Below, in pieces: positions 8,301 through 15,269 of a DNA stretch of 29,018 bases. How positions within the stretch are numbered: the stretch's first letter is position 1; the number at the start of each line of letters is the position of its first letter. The stretch lies in the NCBI GenBank assembly GCA_035511515.1, contig DATKFG010000146.1, positions 1 to 29,018 of the forward strand. Direction: 5' to 3'. The translations under genes and the position numbers were made by a program. The DNA is from VBCK01 sp035511515 (lineage in GTDB: Bacteria > Pseudomonadota > Gammaproteobacteria > Burkholderiales > Burkholderiaceae_F). The notes beneath the pieces are model-generated. The model was not told where the DNA came from. It did no database searches and saw only the letters and a list, made by a program, of their open reading frames with translations.

Positions 8301-8422
8301 TCACGGTGCCCGGCGTCGGAACCGCAAAGGCCTGCCAGCCACCGGCTTCGCTCGGCCGGCGCGAGCGCCAGGGCCTCGTCCAGCAAGCGGCTCAGGGTTC
8401 GCAGTTCGGCGGGACTGGCCAT
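5390..8422 (-). CDS. Transmembrane Ser/Thr protein kinase with TPR-like C-terminus
   Basis: A 1010-residue Hanks-type (PknB-like) kinase. Residues 1-75 are a helical N-terminal part often seen in kinases that accompany ECF sigma factors. The kinase domain (84-360) is complete: IGSGGMGSVW loop (91-100), VALK Lys116, HRDLKPSN with Asp208, DFG Asp226 and SPEQ. One membrane helix follows (about 385-405). The remaining ~600 residues are helical and TPR-like and should lie in the periplasm, probably as a sensor or scaffold. The start is ATG 8422 with a purine-rich AGGAAG just upstream. The sigma gene lies 100 bp upstream on the same strand, suggesting a sigma-kinase operon. The target is not shown by the sequence; the sigma factor is the obvious candidate. 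The gene meets the lanthipeptide operon tail to tail with no gap. Confidence 0.9.
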   Translation of the reverse strand: MASPAELRTLSRLLDEALALAPAERSRWLAGLCGSDAGHRDQLAGLLADADAPDDRFLARPALGHWRSGEPTEPSEQPGMRVGPYVLERQIGSGGMGSVWLAQRADGALDRSVALKLPHVAWGPALHARLARERDILARLAHPNIARLYDAGTDEKGRPYLALECVEGLPIDEYLQQKPRGLHERLALFKQVAAAVAYAHLHLVVHRDLKPSNVLVSADGTAHLLDFGIAKLLGDEAEGLTQLTRAGGRMLTPGYASPEQIRGEPVTVASDVYSLGVLLYEMLTGTRPFHVTGASLTELEVAVLQAPAPLASSRVATKPTQRALRGDLDTILAKALRKEPEARYRTVDAMIDDVDRHINGEPVLARPDSGWYRVSRFVRRHSDYVALASAALVAVLIGLGVAMAQAQRARLEAMRAQAQAERADAVRDFVIGLFNLNHGDDPDKLELRQFPAHELVERGARRIAARYDDQPALRAEMLGIAGTIFADIGDPKYAAEMAQSQLVALNAAPSNLHERVAALRLLARAQIQQMHGDLAEATLGQAIGEIGRQRGQEAAGLHAMLARAQFVRSKFAAANGQLDQAESLLEDADRHSLTYADILRVRGSLLLWNGKDPTAARAMFERARKLTEDLTGPLSAESIALKKKVAGHLIQYGEVEPGLAMYDQLLSSIRRMSGNDDLEAVSMELDLIVRLNDLRVIPDHGIERLEKLRATLDRSASGVPALLRARTDLAAGAAYTDRGDIQLAEPLMKRSFEVLNEAPLDTDESPAIAIKYVAMYLYGQWADAAGQHDVATALWDEIHRVRETGLAAQGVRDDAVVDPEINAIRSRIMGGDLTAAAERLASVKHELSSGPSEIVTTHWDPRWETLALEVLLNTESGKFTEAKRLIGQWSHRPAPDRTQDLLIYTVWPAGFDGLQAIVDCGTGRADAGYDALTALIDTHQRRLSSNSPTLAYLRSQAGLCALQAGKPARARELQADARRAFTAQPAVSPFFKKPLIELEGRLARRQLAGG

Positions 8423-8493
8423 CCACTTCCTTTACCAATTGATAAATGACAGACGCGAATCGGGGGCCTAAGCCGACACCCGGATCAGGGGAC

Positions 8494-8505
8494 GTCCGTT
8501 CGGAC
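8494..8505. repeat. Perfect 12-bp palindrome between sigma and kinase genes
   Basis: GTCCGTTCGGAC is a perfect palindrome 17 bp past the sigma stop codon, in the 100-bp gap before the kinase. It could be an operator or part of a short mRNA hairpin. Short palindromes arise by chance in GC-rich DNA, so the weight is low. Confidence 0.3.
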
Positions 8506-8522
8506 AATCCGACGCGATCGGC

Positions 8523-9080
8523 TCAGGATCGCTGCAGCGCGGCTTTCAGCAACAGGCGGGCCTTGCCCCAGTCGCGTTGCACCGTGCGCTCGGTCACTCC
8601 CAGCGTCTCGGCGATCTCGGCCTCCGAGTAACCCCCGTAGTAGCGCATTTCGACCAGTCGGGCCAGCCTGGGCTCGGCCTGCTCGAGCACGAGCAATGCT
8701 TCGTGGACCTCCAGGATGGCCTCCTCCCCGCTCGAGAGGTGGTCCAGCAGCTGCGTCGACAGCGTCAACTCGGCGGCGCCGCCGCCCCGGCGCTGCGCCA
8801 GCCGCGCGCGCGCCGTGTCGACGATCACGTTGCGCATCACCTGCGAGGCGAATGCGAAAAAAGAGCGCCGGTCCTCCGAGCGCAGCTGCGAGGACTGAAT
8901 GAAGCGGATGTAAGCCTCGTGCACCAGCGCGGTCGTATCCAGCAGGTTGTTTCGCCCCCCGTGGTACAGGCGCACGTGCGCGAGTTTTTTCAGCTCCTCG
9001 TAGGCCAGCGCGAACAGCGCATCACGGGCATCCTTGTCGCCGCCGTTGAAGCGGCCCAGCAGCTCCGTGATCTCACCCAT
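8523..9080 (-). CDS. ECF sigma factor of the kinase-associated type
   Basis: This 185-residue protein has sigma region 2 (about residues 22-85, including LYHGGRNNLLDTTALVHEAYIR in pieces) and region 4 with a helix-turn-helix (about 145-180, MRYYGGYSEAEIAETLGVTE then RTVQRDWGKAR). It resembles the Sigma70_ECF (PF07638-like) group found next to Ser/Thr kinases. In region 2.2 the usual acidic stretch (DAED-like) is D48-T49-T50-A51, so core-polymerase binding may depend on phosphorylation of a Thr. In Vibrio parahaemolyticus such a sigma, EcfP, is activated by the kinase PknT. No anti-sigma gene is adjacent; the downstream kinase takes that place. Start is ATG 9080 preceded by GGGGGAG. The DNA sites it reads are not evident. 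Confidence 0.9.
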   Translation of the reverse strand: MGEITELLGRFNGGDKDARDALFALAYEELKKLAHVRLYHGGRNNLLDTTALVHEAYIRFIQSSQLRSEDRRSFFAFASQVMRNVIVDTARARLAQRRGGGAAELTLSTQLLDHLSSGEEAILEVHEALLVLEQAEPRLARLVEMRYYGGYSEAEIAETLGVTERTVQRDWGKARLLLKAALQRS

Positions 9081-9118
9081 CGGCTCCCCCGGCCCTTTCC
9101 GGATGGATCATGGCAAGA

Positions 9119-9136
9119 TGTAAGCGAGCACTTACA
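9119..9136. promoter_or_regulatory. Perfect TGTAAG-N6-CTTACA dyad upstream of the sigma gene
   Basis: TGTAAG (9119-9124) and CTTACA (9131-9136) are exact inverted copies separated by CGAGCA. The dyad is centred about 48 bp upstream of the sigma start, where a promoter or operator should be. The shape (6-6-6, AT-rich half-sites) suits a dimeric repressor, for example TetR or GntR type, but no regulator gene is nearby. Confidence 0.5.
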
Positions 9137-9171
9137 ATCTAGTCGATCCAATCGGCCGTGTGGATTGTCCA

Positions 9172-9903
9172 TCAAAAGGCGTATCGAATGCCCAGCACGT
9201 CGGCGTTGTAGCCCTCTCTTATTCCGCCGAATGTTCCACCCGCGCCCGACCGGTGCATGACCCGCGCCACCAGTTCGAAATGGGGCACCGCATCGAGCGA
9301 CACGCCGAGCTCCGGAGCGACAAAGCCGAGCAGATGGGCGTTGCCGTGATCGCTGATCTGCCGCTGACGCTCGCGACCGATCGGGCGGGTCACTCCGCTC
9401 AACCCGACGGTGCCCGCGACTTCGAAACCGACGCCGCCGAGCTTGAAGTTCTCCCAGCGCACTTTGCCGCCGAGCCACAGTTCGACCGAATGCACCAGGC
9501 CGTTGGTGCGCACGGTCCGGGCAGGGTACGTGCGCGGGTCGCCCGGTAGCGGGATCAGGCAACACACCAGGTAATGGCCGTAGCGGTCGTCGATGCCGGC
9601 CTCGGCGCGCAGCCGCAGGTCGCGCGCGAGTCCCAGAACGTCGCGTTCGTAGTCGACCCCGGCAATATGATTGTCCCAGGGCTGTTCGCCGATTTCAGGT
9701 CGGCTCGCGGTGTAGGTCTCGTTGTACAACAGCGTACTGCTGAAGTCGGTGGTCGACAGGCGGCCGCCGAACACCAGCACCGAATTGGGCCTGGACCGTG
9801 CCGCCTCCGCGGACTGCGGCGGCTGCGCTTCGGTCTGGCAGAAGCTCGCCAGCGGTGCCAGCAACGCCAGCAGGAACGACAGGCGCCGCGGGGACGCTTT
9901 CAC
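9172..9903 (-). CDS. Small outer-membrane beta-barrel protein, possibly PagL-like lipid A deacylase
   Basis: This 243-residue protein begins with a Sec signal (residues 1-26, LSFLLALLAPLAS core), alternates polar and hydrophobic residues like a beta-barrel, and ends YAF, the aromatic C-terminus typical of outer-membrane proteins. His217-Arg-Ser219 near the end followed by Glu230 resembles the His-x-Ser and downstream Glu triad of PagL 3-O-deacylases, though spacing and fold need a profile search. It starts at GTG 9903 with a poor ribosome binding site. It lies upstream of the sigma and kinase genes on the same strand, separated from them by 91 bp carrying a dyad, so it may be part of their module or an independent unit. 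A generic barrel or porin-like protein is the alternative. Confidence 0.55.
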   Translation of the reverse strand: MKASPRRLSFLLALLAPLASFCQTEAQPPQSAEAARSRPNSVLVFGGRLSTTDFSSTLLYNETYTASRPEIGEQPWDNHIAGVDYERDVLGLARDLRLRAEAGIDDRYGHYLVCCLIPLPGDPRTYPARTVRTNGLVHSVELWLGGKVRWENFKLGGVGFEVAGTVGLSGVTRPIGRERQRQISDHGNAHLLGFVAPELGVSLDAVPHFELVARVMHRSGAGGTFGGIREGYNADVLGIRYAF

Positions 9904-10134
9904 CGGGTGCGCGTTCTTGCGCCGCCGCCTCGCCGAGACGGAACGCCATGCCAGCCGATGCCTGCGGTCATTGATTTACGTAATAATCAAGAGAGGCGCG
10001 AGCCGGTTCTGAAGGTGGCCGTGGCCGCACCGGTGTCTGGGCCGTTCAGATCCGGGGCACCCGCGAAAAATAGCAGGTATGAGAGCGCGTATCGTCGCAT
10101 CGTCTCATTTATGAAACAGAAGGCCGTCCTCTAA
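9904..10134. promoter_or_regulatory. Divergent intergenic region before trpG and the barrel gene
   Basis: This 231-bp gap separates the - strand barrel gene from trpG. It contains TTGATT (9971-9976) and AATCAA (9985-9990), an 8-bp-spaced dyad enclosing the palindrome TTACGTAA (9976-9983). It is the most AT-rich part of the gap and a good site for promoters or a regulator. I find no convincing -35/-10 pair for trpG and no leader peptide rich in Trp codons, so attenuation is not evident. Confidence 0.4.
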
Positions 10135-10701
10135 ATGCTGCTGATGATCGACAACTACGACAGCTTCACCTACAACCTGGTCCAGTACTTTGGAGAACTC
10201 GGCGAGGACGTTCGCGTCTATCGAAACGACGAGCTCGGGGTGCAGCAAATCGCCGGGCTGGCGCCGCAACGCATCTGCATTTCGCCGGGCCCGTGCACGC
10301 CCAATGAAGCCGGCGTGACGCTGGCACTGATCGAGCGGTTTGCCGGATCGATCCCGATCCTGGGGGTCTGCCTGGGGCACCAGGCGATCGGCCAGGCGTT
10401 CGGCGGTCAGGTCATCCGGGCCAAGGCGCTGATGCACGGCAAGACCTCCGCCATCGAGCACACCGGGGTCGGCGTATTTTCGGGGCTGCCGAGCCCGTTT
10501 ACCGCGACGCGCTACCACTCGCTGGCGGTGCGGCGCGAGACGCTGCCGGATTGCCTGGAAATCAGCGCCTGGACTGCGGACGGCGAAATCATGGGATTGC
10601 GGCACAAGTCATTGCCCGTGGAGGGCGTGCAATTCCACCCCGAATCGATCGCGACCGAGCACGGGCACGAGTTGCTGCGCAACTTCCTGACCCGCCACTG
10701 A
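10135..10701 (+). CDS. trpG: Anthranilate synthase glutamine amidotransferase (TrpG)
   Basis: This 188-residue class I glutaminase releases ammonia from glutamine for TrpE. It begins MLLMIDNYDSFTYNLVQYFG, the family signature. The nucleophile is Cys79 in LGVCLGHQAIGQAFGG and the catalytic pair is His168/Glu170 in FHPESI. It is a stand-alone domain of normal length, not fused to TrpD or TrpE. ATG 10135 is chosen; an internal ATG at 10144 (Met4) is possible but would shorten the first beta strand. It can also serve folate synthesis as PabA in many bacteria; that cannot be judged here. It leads the trpG-trpD-trpC-ung run. Confidence 0.95.
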   Translation: MLLMIDNYDSFTYNLVQYFGELGEDVRVYRNDELGVQQIAGLAPQRICISPGPCTPNEAGVTLALIERFAGSIPILGVCLGHQAIGQAFGGQVIRAKALMHGKTSAIEHTGVGVFSGLPSPFTATRYHSLAVRRETLPDCLEISAWTADGEIMGLRHKSLPVEGVQFHPESIATEHGHELLRNFLTRH

Positions 10702-10748
10702 ACGCCGGGGGCGCGCTCGCCGGTCATCGAGCCGCGAAGGGAACGCCC

Positions 10749-11783
10749 GTGTCGATTTCACCCACCGAGGCGCTGACGCGCTGCATCGAGCACCGCGAAA
10801 TATTCCACGACGAGATGTTGTCGTTGTGGCGGCGGCTGATGAGCGGGGAGCTGTCGCCGGTGCAGATCGCCGGGCTGTTGATGGGACTGCGGGTGAAAAA
10901 GGAGACCGTGGGCGAGATCGCCGCCGCAGCCCGCATCATGCGGGAGTTCGCCACCAAGGTCACCGTCTCCGATCAGCGGCATCTGGTCGATATCGTCGGC
11001 ACCGGTGGCGACGGTGCCCGGACCTTCAACATCTCCACCGCCGCGATGTTCGTCGCCGCGGCCGCCGGAGCGCGCGTGGCCAAGCACGGCAACCGGGGCG
11101 TTTCGTCCGGCTCGGGCAGCGCCGACGTGCTGGAGGCGCTCGGTGCTCACATCACGCTGCCGCCCGATCAGGTCGCCCTGTGTCTGCAGCAGACCGGCAT
11201 CGGCTTCATGTTCGCGCCGAATCACCACGCGGCGATGAAACACGCCGCGCCGGTCCGCAACGAGCTGGGGGTACGGACCATTTTCAACATTCTGGGTCCG
11301 CTGACGAATCCGGCTTCGGCTCCCAATCAACTGCTCGGGGTGTTTCACCCGGACCTGGTCGGAATCCTGGTGCGCGTGCTGCAGCAGCTGGGCACCGAGC
11401 ACGCGCTGGTCGTCTACGGAAAAGACGGCATGGACGAGGTGTCGCTGGGGGCGGCGACGCTGGTGGGCGAACTGAAAGACGGCCAGGTGCTGGAGTACGA
11501 GATCCATCCGGAGGACTTTGGCCTGGCGATGGTGTCCAATCGCGGCATCAAGGTAGCCAACGCGGCAGAGTCCCGGGCGATGGTCCTGGAAGCGCTGAAC
11601 GGTGCGCCCGGTACCGCGCGCGAGATCGTCACCCTGAACGCGGGCGTGGCGCTGTACGCTTGCGGTGCGGCCGGTTCGATCCAGGAAGGCATCGCGCGGG
11701 CGCGCGAGGCGATTGCGAGCGGGGCCGCCCGCAGCAAGCTGGATCAGTTCGTCAGCGCCACCCGCGGGCTGGCCGCTGGCTGA
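10749..11783 (+). CDS. trpD: Anthranilate phosphoribosyltransferase (TrpD)
   Basis: It joins anthranilate and PRPP to give phosphoribosyl-anthranilate. The 344-residue length is normal for the family. The PRPP and metal site GTGGDGARTFNIST is at residues 84-97 and KHGNRGVSSGSGSADVLE at 112-129. The helical N-terminal domain (residues 1-70) carries GELSPVQIAGLLMGLRVKKET. The start is GTG 10749, with GAAGGGA 7 nt upstream and 47 bp after trpG. The frame is open further back, but that part overlaps trpG in a different frame. Cotranscription with trpG and trpC is very likely. Confidence 0.95.
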   Translation: MSISPTEALTRCIEHREIFHDEMLSLWRRLMSGELSPVQIAGLLMGLRVKKETVGEIAAAARIMREFATKVTVSDQRHLVDIVGTGGDGARTFNISTAAMFVAAAAGARVAKHGNRGVSSGSGSADVLEALGAHITLPPDQVALCLQQTGIGFMFAPNHHAAMKHAAPVRNELGVRTIFNILGPLTNPASAPNQLLGVFHPDLVGILVRVLQQLGTEHALVVYGKDGMDEVSLGAATLVGELKDGQVLEYEIHPEDFGLAMVSNRGIKVANAAESRAMVLEALNGAPGTAREIVTLNAGVALYACGAAGSIQEGIARAREAIASGAARSKLDQFVSATRGLAAG

Positions 11784-11817
11784 CAGGACGGGCGGTGCTG
11801 CGCCTGCGTGGAACCAG

Positions 11818-12606
11818 ATGTCGGACCTTCTCAGCCGCATACTGCAAGTCAAGCGGGCCGAGGTTGCGCAGGCCAAGCAGCACGAAACATTGGCCGCGCT
11901 GCGTGCGCGCGCCGAGGCCCGCCAGGATCTGCGCGACTTCACCGGGGCCCTGCGGGCCAGGATTGCGCAGGGTGCCGCGGCGGTGATCGCCGAGGTCAAG
12001 CGCGCCTCGCCCTCGCGCGGCGTGCTGCGCGAGAACTTCGATCCGGTCAGCATCGGGGCCAGCTACGCCCGCGGCGGCGCCGCCTGCCTTTCGGTGCTGA
12101 CCGACCGGCACTTCTTCCAGGGCGCGCCGGCCTACCTGCACGAGGCGCGCAAGGCGAGCGGCCTGCCCGCGCTGCGCAAGGACTTCATCGTGGACGAGTA
12201 CCAGGTGGCCGAAGCGCGCGCCTGGGGGGCGGATTGCGTGCTGCTGATCGTTGCGGCGCTCGAGCCCGCCCTGATGCGCGATCTGGAGGCTGCGGCGCAA
12301 GCGCTGGGCCTGGCCGTACTGGTCGAAGTGCACGATGCGGCCGAGCTGGAGCAGGCGCTGCGCCTTTCGACGCCGCTGATCGGCATCAACAACCGGGACC
12401 TGAAAACGTTCGAGGTGTCGCTCGACACCACGCTGCGGCTGCTGCCGCAGGTCGATCCGCAGCGGTTGGTGATCGCCGAAAGCGGGGTGCTGCAGCCGGC
12501 CGACGTGGCGCGGTTGCGCGAGGCGGGTGTGAACGCCTTCCTGGTGGGCGAGGCGCTGATGCGGGCCGACGACCCCGGGGCCGAGCTGGCGCGGCTGTTC
12601 GCTTGA
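11818..12606 (+). CDS. trpC: Indole-3-glycerol phosphate synthase (TrpC)
   Basis: It closes the indole ring from carboxyphenylamino-deoxyribulose phosphate. The 262-residue TIM barrel shows AEVKRASPSRG (Glu59, Lys61), ALRKDFI with Lys121, LIGINNRDLKTFEV and VIAESGV, the catalytic and phosphate-binding loops of the family. It is a single-domain enzyme without fused TrpF. It starts at ATG 11818, 34 bp after trpD; the ribosome binding site is weak, so coupling to trpD translation may help. Its TGA stop overlaps the TTG start of ung. Confidence 0.95.
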   Translation: MSDLLSRILQVKRAEVAQAKQHETLAALRARAEARQDLRDFTGALRARIAQGAAAVIAEVKRASPSRGVLRENFDPVSIGASYARGGAACLSVLTDRHFFQGAPAYLHEARKASGLPALRKDFIVDEYQVAEARAWGADCVLLIVAALEPALMRDLEAAAQALGLAVLVEVHDAAELEQALRLSTPLIGINNRDLKTFEVSLDTTLRLLPQVDPQRLVIAESGVLQPADVARLREAGVNAFLVGEALMRADDPGAELARLFA

Positions 12607-13319
12607 GCAGCCTGGCGGCGCCGCTGGCGGCGCAGTTCGATGCGCTGGCGCCGGGCTGGCGCGCCGCCAGCGCCGCGTTCCTGCGCAGCGCCGCCCGCGA
12701 GCGGCTGTGCCGCTTCGTCGACGACCGGATCAAGGCAGGCGCGATCGTGTACCCGCCGCGGCCGCTGGCGGTGCTTGAAGGCTGCCCGCCGGATCAGGTG
12801 CGCGCGGTGATCGTCGGCCAGGATCCTTATCACGGCCCCGGCCAGGCGCACGGTCTGGCTTTTTCGGTGCCCGAAGGCGTGCGGGCGCCGCCCAGCCTGC
12901 GCAACATACTGGCCGAAGTCGCGCGCGACTGCGACTGTGCACGCGTCGGCTCCGTGTGCCTGCAGCGCTGGGCGCGCCAGGGCGTGCTGCTGCTGAACGC
13001 GGTGCTGACCGTCGAGCAGGACCGGCCCGCCAGCCACGCGGGTCAGGGCTGGGAGCCGTTCACGCGCGGGCTGGTCGAGGCGGTGGCACAGGAGCCTGCG
13101 CCGAAGGTTTTCCTGCTGTGGGGCGCGCACGCACAGGCGCTGCAGCCGATCATCGCGGCCGCGGGCGATCGGCACCGCGTTTTGCTCGCGAACCACCCTT
13201 CGCCGCTGTCGGCACGGCGCGGGCCGCTGCCGTTTTCCGGCTGTTCGCATTTTTCGGCAGCCAATGCCTTCCTGACATCGCACGCGCGCTGCGCGATCGA
13301 CTGGTGCGCGGGCGTGTGA
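12603..13319 (+). CDS. ung: Uracil-DNA glycosylase, family 1
   Basis: It removes uracil from DNA as the first step of base excision repair. At 238 residues it is close to the usual ~225. The water-activating loop VIVGQDPYHGPGQAHGLAFSV (in pieces, Asp74), the LLLNAVLTVE strand with ASHAGQGWEPFT, and the Leu-loop HPSPLSARRG with His198 are all present. TTG 12603 is selected because it overlaps the trpC stop as TTGA and gives the expected N-terminus. The frame stays open upstream only through trpC. Placement after trpC suggests cotranscription rather than a shared function. Confidence 0.93.
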   Translation: MSSLAAPLAAQFDALAPGWRAASAAFLRSAARERLCRFVDDRIKAGAIVYPPRPLAVLEGCPPDQVRAVIVGQDPYHGPGQAHGLAFSVPEGVRAPPSLRNILAEVARDCDCARVGSVCLQRWARQGVLLLNAVLTVEQDRPASHAGQGWEPFTRGLVEAVAQEPAPKVFLLWGAHAQALQPIIAAAGDRHRVLLANHPSPLSARRGPLPFSGCSHFSAANAFLTSHARCAIDWCAGV

Positions 13320-13343
13320 ATCGCCCTCACCGCCTCTCCGGCA

Positions 13344-13467
13344 GCCCTCACCCCCTCCCCTCTCCCGCTGCGCGGGCGAGGGGCGACCCGTCGCCTCAGC
13401 TTCGACGTCGTTCCAAGGCACGATGTGTCGCCCCTCGCCCGCGCAGCGGGAGAGGGGGGGTGAGGGC
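13344..13467. repeat. Long imperfect inverted repeat, probable bidirectional terminator or mobile palindromic repeat
   Basis: Arms 13344-13387 and 13427-13467 are inverted copies with a perfect 28-bp core (13360-13387 with 13427-13454) and a 3-bp difference in the C/G run. They are separated by 39 bp. Each arm also contains a small palindrome, CCCGC-TGC-GCGGG. The repeat fills the gap between convergent ung and the M61 peptidase gene. Similar CCCTCACCCCC...CTCTCCCGC repeats are, from memory, common between genes in Burkholderiales and Xanthomonadales. It could terminate transcription from both sides. Confidence 0.8.
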
Positions 13468-13469
13468 GC

Positions 13470-15269
13470 TCAACCCCGCCGCGGCCCGCACCACGCGGCG
13501 CGGCGCCGTTGCTCTGCGGTGCTCGCGCGCTCGTCGACCTCCAGCACGAAGCGCGGCGGCGGCTGCCTGCTCAGAGTCACCTCGAAGCGATGCAGCTCCT
13601 CGCGCCGGAACGTCAACGCCTCGATCGTGTCGCCGGGCGAGTACCGGGCCAGCAGCGCATCCAGGCGCGCAGGCGCCACGCGCAGGCCATCGAGCGCGAC
13701 CAGCAGGTCCCCGGCCGCAATGCCGGCGTGCTGCGCCGGGCCGCCGTCGAACACCTGTGCCACGCGGGCCTCGCCGCCGGCGGCCTGCAGCGTCACCCCC
13801 AGCAGCGCAAAATGGGGCGATTCGAGCGCGAGCTTGCGCTGCAGCCGGATCCCGACCGTCTGCAGCAGCGCGGCCAGGTCCGGATCGCGCGTGCCTTCGG
13901 TCCAGGCACGCACGGTGCGCGCCAGATCCAGCCCGGTCGCCTGCGCGATCGCCTCGATGATTCCGTCCTCGGTAACGCCGCGGTAGTCCGGGCCGGCCAG
14001 GCGGAAGCTGCGCCACAGCCAGCGCATCACGTCGTCCAGCGAACGGCGGGCGCTGCTTTCGTGCCGGATCGCCAGGTCCAGCGCCAGCGCAACCAGCGCA
14101 CCCTTCTGGTAGTAGCTCACCACGCTGTTGGGCGCGTTCTCGTCCTGCCGGTAGTACTTGATCCACGCGTCGAAGGAACTCTCGGCCAGGCTCTGCTTCA
14201 GGCGCGCACTGCGCTGCATCACGGTGGTGATCGTGCGGCCCAGTACCTCCAGGTACTGGGCCTCGGACACCAGGCCCGCCCGCGCCAGCATCAGGTCGTC
14301 GTAGTAGGCGGTGAATCCCTCGAAGGCCCACAGCAGCCGCGTGTAGTTCTCGCTGGAAAGGTCGTAGGGAACAAAAGCCTGCGGACGAATCCGCTTCACG
14401 TTCCATACGTGGAAGTACTCGTGGCTGGCCAGCCCGAGGAAGCGCCGGTAGCCTTCGGTCGCCTCCTTCATGCCCAGATGCGGCAGATCGTCGCGCCGGC
14501 AGATCAGCGCCGATGAATTGCGGTGCTCCAGACCGCCATAGCCTTCGTCCACCGCCATCGTCAGGAAGGCGTAGCGGTCGAACGGCGGGCGCGGCCGGCG
14601 CGGCTCGAACAGGCGGATATGCGCCTCGCACAGGCGGGCCAGATCGGCCTGGACGCGGGCCAGATCCAGCCGCGCCACGCGCCCGCTGATGGCGATCTCG
14701 TGGGCCGCGCCGCACGCCTCGAAGCGGGCGTGCGCGAAGCGGCCCATTTGCACCGGACCGTCGATCAGCTCCTCGTAGTCCTGGGCCAGGTAGGTGCCGA
14801 ACGCGCCGGCGCGGGTGCCGCGCGCCGGCCTCAGGCCCGTGATCAGCTGCCAGGGGCCGCCGCGCGTGCGGGCGGGCGGAAACAGGTCGATGCGGCAGTC
14901 CTCGCGTTCGCGCCCGGCCGGCGCCAGCAACAGCGCCGCGCCGTTGAAGAACGCCAGTTCGGCGTCGAGGTAGGCGGCGCGAACCGACAGATCGAAGGCG
15001 TAGACCTCGTAGGCCAGCGTCACCTCGCCGTCCGCGCGCGCGCACCGCCAGGTGTGCTTGTCCAGCTTTTCGACGCGCAGCTTGCGTCCGCCGCACAGCG
15101 CGGTCAGGCGCACGATGTGGCGCGCGAACTCGCGGATCATGTAGCTGCCGGGGTTCCACACGGGCAGCGCGAAGCGCTGACCCTCCGAGTCGGGGCCATC
15201 CACGCGGACGGTCACGTGAAACAGGTGCGCGCCCGGGTCGGCGGGCCGTACGGCGTAGCGGATCGTCAT
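13470..15269 (-). CDS. M61 family metallopeptidase with PDZ domain
   Basis: This 599-residue protein resembles glycyl-aminopeptidase-like M61 enzymes. The N-terminal beta domain (1-200) includes PVWNPGSYMIREFARHI. The catalytic domain carries GYGGLEHRNS (243-252), the zinc motif HEYFHVWN (283-290) and the downstream Glu317 ligand in WAFEGFT. A PDZ domain follows at about 485-565 (VAQVFDGGPAQHAGIAAGDL). No signal peptide is evident, so it may be cytoplasmic. ATG 15269 overlaps the permease stop as ATGA, fixing the start; the frame remains open upstream to about 16307 only as a shadow of the permease. The substrate is unknown; peptide turnover linked to the neighbouring permease is a guess. Confidence 0.9.
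   Translation of the reverse strand: MTIRYAVRPADPGAHLFHVTVRVDGPDSEGQRFALPVWNPGSYMIREFARHIVRLTALCGGRKLRVEKLDKHTWRCARADGEVTLAYEVYAFDLSVRAAYLDAELAFFNGAALLLAPAGREREDCRIDLFPPARTRGGPWQLITGLRPARGTRAGAFGTYLAQDYEELIDGPVQMGRFAHARFEACGAAHEIAISGRVARLDLARVQADLARLCEAHIRLFEPRRPRPPFDRYAFLTMAVDEGYGGLEHRNSSALICRRDDLPHLGMKEATEGYRRFLGLASHEYFHVWNVKRIRPQAFVPYDLSSENYTRLLWAFEGFTAYYDDLMLARAGLVSEAQYLEVLGRTITTVMQRSARLKQSLAESSFDAWIKYYRQDENAPNSVVSYYQKGALVALALDLAIRHESSARRSLDDVMRWLWRSFRLAGPDYRGVTEDGIIEAIAQATGLDLARTVRAWTEGTRDPDLAALLQTVGIRLQRKLALESPHFALLGVTLQAAGGEARVAQVFDGGPAQHAGIAAGDLLVALDGLRVAPARLDALLARYSPGDTIEALTFRREELHRFEVTLSRQPPPRFVLEVDERASTAEQRRRAAWCGPRRG

Noticed and set aside
5606..8449. 947-codon open frame on the + strand opposite the transmembrane kinase
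   Set aside because: Antisense shadow of a high-GC gene with full kinase motifs; the translation is Arg/Gln/His-rich with no domain.
9574..10134. Open frame on the + strand running into trpG
   Set aside because: Mostly antisense to the barrel protein, no ribosome binding site and no recognisable sequence.
9904..10134. Trp leader peptide and attenuator before trpG
   Set aside because: No short frame with tandem Trp codons followed by a terminator hairpin and T-run could be found.
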